Of a stretch of DNA of 64,000 bases, positions 60,965-64,000 are shown piece by piece. How positions within the stretch are numbered: the first letter of the stretch is position 1; every line of letters starts with the position of its first letter. The notes below the pieces were generated by a model, which worked only from the letters and a program-made list of their open reading frames with translations, made no database searches and was not told the origin of the DNA. The stretch comes from Mesobacillus jeotgali (GTDB lineage Bacteria > Bacillota > Bacilli > Bacillales > Cytobacillaceae), in NCBI RefSeq assembly GCF_031759225.1, contig NZ_CP134494.1:3842501-3906500 (forward strand), in the 5' to 3' direction. Made by a program: the position numbers and the translations under genes.

Positions 60965-61819
60965 ATGGAATTCGCCAGGAATAAAACCGTAAGAGGAATC
61001 GACCTTTACTATGAGCACTATCAGAACCCAGACGCAAAGGAAACCCTGGTTCTGCTGCATGGTTTTCTTTCCTCTACTTTCAGCTTCAGGCATTTAATCC
61101 CCCTTTTAAAAGAGGATTATAACGTCATTTCGGTAGATCTTCCCCCTTTTGGAAAGAGCGGTAAGGTCTCCAGCTTCAAATATTCCTATGAGAATCTGGC
61201 CGCAACAGTCGTCGAGCTCATGAAATCCCTTGGCGTCCGCGAATTCAATGTCGTAGGGCATTCGATGGGAGGCCAAATTGCCATGAATATTCTATTGCAT
61301 CATCCGGAGTATGCGAAAAAAGGCATCTTGCTTTGCAGTTCGGGATATTTGAAAAAGGCAAAGCTTCCGCTAGTCCTTTCAAGCTACATCCCGTACTTCC
61401 AACTGTATGTCAAGTTTCACCTGGCCCGATCTGGTGTAAAACAAAACCTGCAGAACGTCGTGTATGACCATTCGATGATCAATGATGAAATGCTATATGG
61501 CTATCTCTCTCCATTCCTGGAGGATGATATTTTCAAAGCCTTGACGATGATGATCCGCCACCGGGAGGGCGACCTGTCAGCAGAAGATTTACGGAAAATC
61601 AAAGCACCTTGCCTGTTGATTTGGGGCGAACACGATAAAGTCGTCCCTGTCATGATCGGGCGAAAGTTGAACAAGGATTTGAGGAATTCAGAACTCGTCA
61701 TTTTAAAAGAAACCGGTCATCTCGTGCCCGAGGAGCGCCCAGAAGATGTCCATCAACTGATCAACGGGTTCATAGCAGCAGAGGAAACAGCTGAAGCAAC
61801 AGCAAACGGCAGCCGCTGA
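60965..61819 (+). CDS. yugF: Alpha/beta hydrolase (YugF-like)
   Basis: A 284-residue alpha/beta hydrolase. It has the oxyanion HGFLSSTF segment (32-39), the nucleophile elbow GHSMGG (Ser100), the acid in IWGEHDKVVP (Asp), and His in TGHLVPEERPE. Relatives are esterases or C-C hydrolases; substrate unknown. Position next to yugE and patB matches B. subtilis yugF. Confidence 0.9.
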   Translation: MEFARNKTVRGIDLYYEHYQNPDAKETLVLLHGFLSSTFSFRHLIPLLKEDYNVISVDLPPFGKSGKVSSFKYSYENLAATVVELMKSLGVREFNVVGHSMGGQIAMNILLHHPEYAKKGILLCSSGYLKKAKLPLVLSSYIPYFQLYVKFHLARSGVKQNLQNVVYDHSMINDEMLYGYLSPFLEDDIFKALTMMIRHREGDLSAEDLRKIKAPCLLIWGEHDKVVPVMIGRKLNKDLRNSELVILKETGHLVPEERPEDVHQLINGFIAAEETAEATANGSR

Positions 61820-61831
61820 TGGCTGCCGTTT
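61804..61831. terminator. Bidirectional terminator, yugF and yugE
   Basis: Perfect 11-bp stem aaacggcagcc / ggctgccgttt spanning the yugF stop codon, between convergent genes. Confidence 0.85.
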
Positions 61832-61849
61832 CAATTCGTATAGGAAGTG

Positions 61850-62110
61850 TTATAAGGAGCATACATCTTCATTTTTGATCGCCAGAAGAGTGTTTGCGAC
61901 TGAAAAGCATTGGTCAAACGGCAGGACCTGTTCGAATGAAAACTCGAAAACGGACTGGATCCTGCGGGCTATTTTATCTGCTTCGTTGTAATCATGGACA
62001 GCCTGAAGGATATCGGCGATTTCCGGGTCGAACTGGCCTGCGCCTACCTTGAAAGGGTCCCATTTATTCAAAACATCTATTAATTTATAGCTAAGTTCTT
62101 TCGATTCCAA
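61850..62110 (-). CDS. yugE: DUF1871 family protein (YugE-like)
   Basis: An 86-residue protein (TTG start) with LIDVLNKWDPFKVGAGQFDPEIADILQAVHDYNEADKIARRIQSVFEFSFEQ, the DUF1871 pattern. A start much further upstream would include non-conserved sequence. I chose the TTG at 62110 because cagGTGATtgaa supplies the site, and the resulting length equals that of B. subtilis YugE. Function unknown. Divergent from patB. Confidence 0.85.
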   Translation of the reverse strand: MESKELSYKLIDVLNKWDPFKVGAGQFDPEIADILQAVHDYNEADKIARRIQSVFEFSFEQVLPFDQCFSVANTLLAIKNEDVCSL

Positions 62111-62196
62111 TTCAATCACCTGATTATTTTTTAAAAATATTTTATCATAAAGTAAGAGTAGGATAAATTTTTCAAGGAGAAGGCGGTGCGTACATA

Positions 62197-63366
62197 GTGG
62201 AAAGAATAAATTTTGACAAGGTAGTGGACAGGAACAATTCGCATTCAGTAAAGTGGGATGCGATTGATAAGGTTTTCGGCAAGGATGATGTTCTGCCAAT
62301 GTGGGTTGCAGATATGGACTTCCATCCTCCAAAGGCAGTTACCGATGCACTGCAGGAGCGGATTGAACATGGTATATTTGGCTACACCTTTGTCCCGATG
62401 TCTGTGACAGAAGCCATCCAGGATTGGATGAAAAAGCGCCATGATTGTGAATTCAAGAAATCATCGATCGTTTTCAGCGAAGGTGTCGTTCCATCAATCA
62501 GCACGGCTATCCGCGCCTTTACGGAAAAAGGCGATAAGGTACTTGTTCATTCTCCCGTGTATACACCTTTTTTCAACATGGTCAAAAATAATGAACGCAC
62601 CCTGCTGACTTCCAATTTATTGATTGAAAACGGACGATTCGAAATGGATTTTGCCGACTTTGAAGCCAAGCTGCAGGATGGCGTGAAAATGTTCATTCTC
62701 TGCAACCCGCATAATCCTGGAGGCAGGGTCTGGACGCAGGATGAGCTGGAAAAGATCGGTGACCTGTGTGTGAAGTATGACGTTCTGATTGTTTCCGATG
62801 AAATCCATTCAGATCTCGTGTTCAAGCCAAATGTCCATATTCCCATCGCCTCGATCAAAGAAGAGTTCAGGGAGATTACCACTACTTTCGTTGCGCCAAG
62901 CAAAACCTTCAACCTGGCCGGGCTTCAGGCATCCGCTGCCCTCATCCCGAACAAGGAGCTGAAGGAAAGATTCAAAAAGGTCCAGGAGCAGCAAGGATTC
63001 TTCACTTTGAATGCCTTTGCGGTCGCCGGGATGGAAGCTGCCTACCGAGAAGGCGAAGAATGGCTGGAGCAGCTGCTTGACTACTTGGATGAGAATATGA
63101 AAATAGCAACAGATTTTATCGCCGAACACCTGCCAGTACTCAAGCCGATGAAAGCCGATGCGACTTACCTCCTGTGGATCGACTGCCGTGAGCTTGGCTT
63201 GAGCGACGAGGAAATCAAGGATCAACTGCTCGAAAAAGGCAAACTCGGACTGGAACCTGGTACGAAGTATGGCGAAGGCGGCGAAGGCTTCGTCCGGATG
63301 AATCTCGCCTGCCCGCGTGAAACCTTGAATGAAGGACTTGAAAGGCTGAAAAGGGCATTCAGCTAG
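62197..63366 (+). CDS. patB: MalY/PatB-type cystathionine beta-lyase
   Basis: A 389-residue fold-type I PLP enzyme. It has MWVADMDFHPPKAV (about 35-48), CNPHNPGGRVW (about 169-179), SDEIHSDLV with the PLP Asp (about 200-208), and the Schiff-base Lys236 in APSKTFNLAGLQ. PatB cleaves C-S bonds in cystathionine or cysteine, releasing sulfide, so it fits with the sulfur genes elsewhere in the window. GTG start after caaggagaagg. Confidence 0.93.
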   Translation: MERINFDKVVDRNNSHSVKWDAIDKVFGKDDVLPMWVADMDFHPPKAVTDALQERIEHGIFGYTFVPMSVTEAIQDWMKKRHDCEFKKSSIVFSEGVVPSISTAIRAFTEKGDKVLVHSPVYTPFFNMVKNNERTLLTSNLLIENGRFEMDFADFEAKLQDGVKMFILCNPHNPGGRVWTQDELEKIGDLCVKYDVLIVSDEIHSDLVFKPNVHIPIASIKEEFREITTTFVAPSKTFNLAGLQASAALIPNKELKERFKKVQEQQGFFTLNAFAVAGMEAAYREGEEWLEQLLDYLDENMKIATDFIAEHLPVLKPMKADATYLLWIDCRELGLSDEEIKDQLLEKGKLGLEPGTKYGEGGEGFVRMNLACPRETLNEGLERLKRAFS

Positions 63367-63382
63367 ACTTTTTGAAAGCAAG

Positions 63383-63418
63383 AATGGAGCCGTCCCATTC
63401 GGGACAGCTCCATTTTTA
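63383..63418. terminator. Bidirectional terminator after patB
   Basis: Stem atggagc-tccc / ggga-gctccat followed by TTTTTA, between patB and the convergent last gene. Confidence 0.8.
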
Positions 63419-63865
63419 TGCGCTCACTTCCAGCGCTTCGTAATATGGCTCTAAGGAATAGCTTATGATCGTGTCCATCAACGGGTGTAGATCTTGCGAA
63501 ATCAGCATGCGTGCGTAATCCCAGGCATTCCTCTCAATCTGGAGGGCAATCCTCTTCCTCAGCACATCATTGCCGGCTTCCTCCATCTTCTGGATCAGCT
63601 CCGCAAGTTCGCAATCCTCCGCATGCCCAATCTCATGAGCAAACACAATAGCAAGATAATCTTCAAATTGATCCATAGACGAAAAGACCTGCAGGCATTG
63701 CGCCTTGATCTCTTCAATATATAAAGTAATTGTATGACTTCCGAAATTATATTTCCCGCCCGCAAAACGGTCTCCCGGGAAAAAATCCTCAAGTTCCACT
63801 TTCACACTGCTGCCAGATTGAACAAGAATCTGATCGACAATCTTCTCTATCTGTAAGTTCTTCAA
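63416..63865 (-). CDS. Small zinc-protease-like protein (HEIGH motif)
   Basis: A 149-residue cytoplasmic protein with AIVFAHEIGHAEDCELAEL (about 72-90). This holds the zincin HExxH motif (His77, Glu78, His81) and a Glu further on that could be the third ligand. It resembles short ImmA/IrrE-type metallopeptidases without their DNA-binding partner gene. Function unknown. Its upstream region reaches the right edge of the window and is AT-rich. Confidence 0.75.
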   Translation of the reverse strand: MKNLQIEKIVDQILVQSGSSVKVELEDFFPGDRFAGGKYNFGSHTITLYIEEIKAQCLQVFSSMDQFEDYLAIVFAHEIGHAEDCELAELIQKMEEAGNDVLRKRIALQIERNAWDYARMLISQDLHPLMDTIISYSLEPYYEALEVSA

Positions 63866-64000
63866 TTTATACCCCTAACCTTAATTTAGAATATAAATTG
63901 TATTATAACGTTTTAGTAAAATAATGAAAACATGACTTTTACCCTGGTTTTGTTGTTGTTAAACCTGTTTTATAAATAATTTTGTTATATTCTGCCTCTG

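Overview
The window looks like the chromosome of an aerobic, spore-forming Bacillaceae. It carries a ger(ABC) germination operon, SAM-I and c-di-AMP riboswitches, AGGAGG-type ribosome sites, many rho-independent terminators, and a stretch (about 48.9-63.4 kb) that follows the Bacillus subtilis yug region: yugO, yugN, pgi, yugJ, yuzA, yugI, yugF, yugE, patB. A genus close to Mesobacillus/Bacillus is a guess. No tRNA, rRNA, CRISPR array or prophage was seen.

Layout. 0-9.2 kb: DoxX, DUF445, the SAM-riboswitch-controlled methionine transporter metNIQ, a split chromate transporter, and a chemoreceptor paired with a BMP-type binding lipoprotein. 9.5-11.4 kb: group II intron copy 1. 11.4-15 kb: a K+ uptake operon behind a c-di-AMP riboswitch, and a lipid kinase. 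15-18.1 kb: an IS3-family element and a secreted M6 metalloprotease. 19-38 kb: a sulfur/redox district. It holds a yrkEFHIJ-like persulfide operon, a compact cbb3-type oxidase operon ending in a beta-propeller cytochrome c, a LysR regulator, CcdA, a two-component system, OsmC, a TlpA/ResA thioredoxin, a 5'-nucleotidase-like enzyme with a SoxB-like active-site variation, and a second persulfide operon. 38-42 kb: a BNR-type lipoprotein, a TVP38 protein and a PlcR-like regulator with a repeat-peptide gene. 42-46.5 kb: the germination receptor operon and DedA. 46.6-48.5 kb: intron copy 2. 48.9-64 kb: the yug-like stretch, rocD, an ECF sigma/anti-sigma pair, an Na+ symporter and a small zinc-protease-like protein.

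The most interesting system is at 40.4-41.7 kb. A PlcR-like HTH-TPR regulator is followed 29 bp later by an exported 111-residue protein with six perfect copies of ADLPSQH. The copies differ from each other only at synonymous positions, while the 7-residue spacers vary in sequence. PapR, the PlcR pheromone, matures to ADLPFEF-type heptapeptides, so this looks like a PlcR-PapR quorum-sensing system with a multi-copy pheromone precursor.

Two further patterns span the window. First, two persulfide operons and ccdA share a TACC-N6-GGTA palindrome at their promoters, which suggests one CsoR/CstR-type regulon whose regulator lies outside the window. Second, five intergenic tandem arrays of unrelated sequence have unit lengths of 20.5, 21, 52, 52 and 53 bp, close to two or five turns of B-DNA. 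In addition, all three mobile elements sit in or directly behind transcription terminators.
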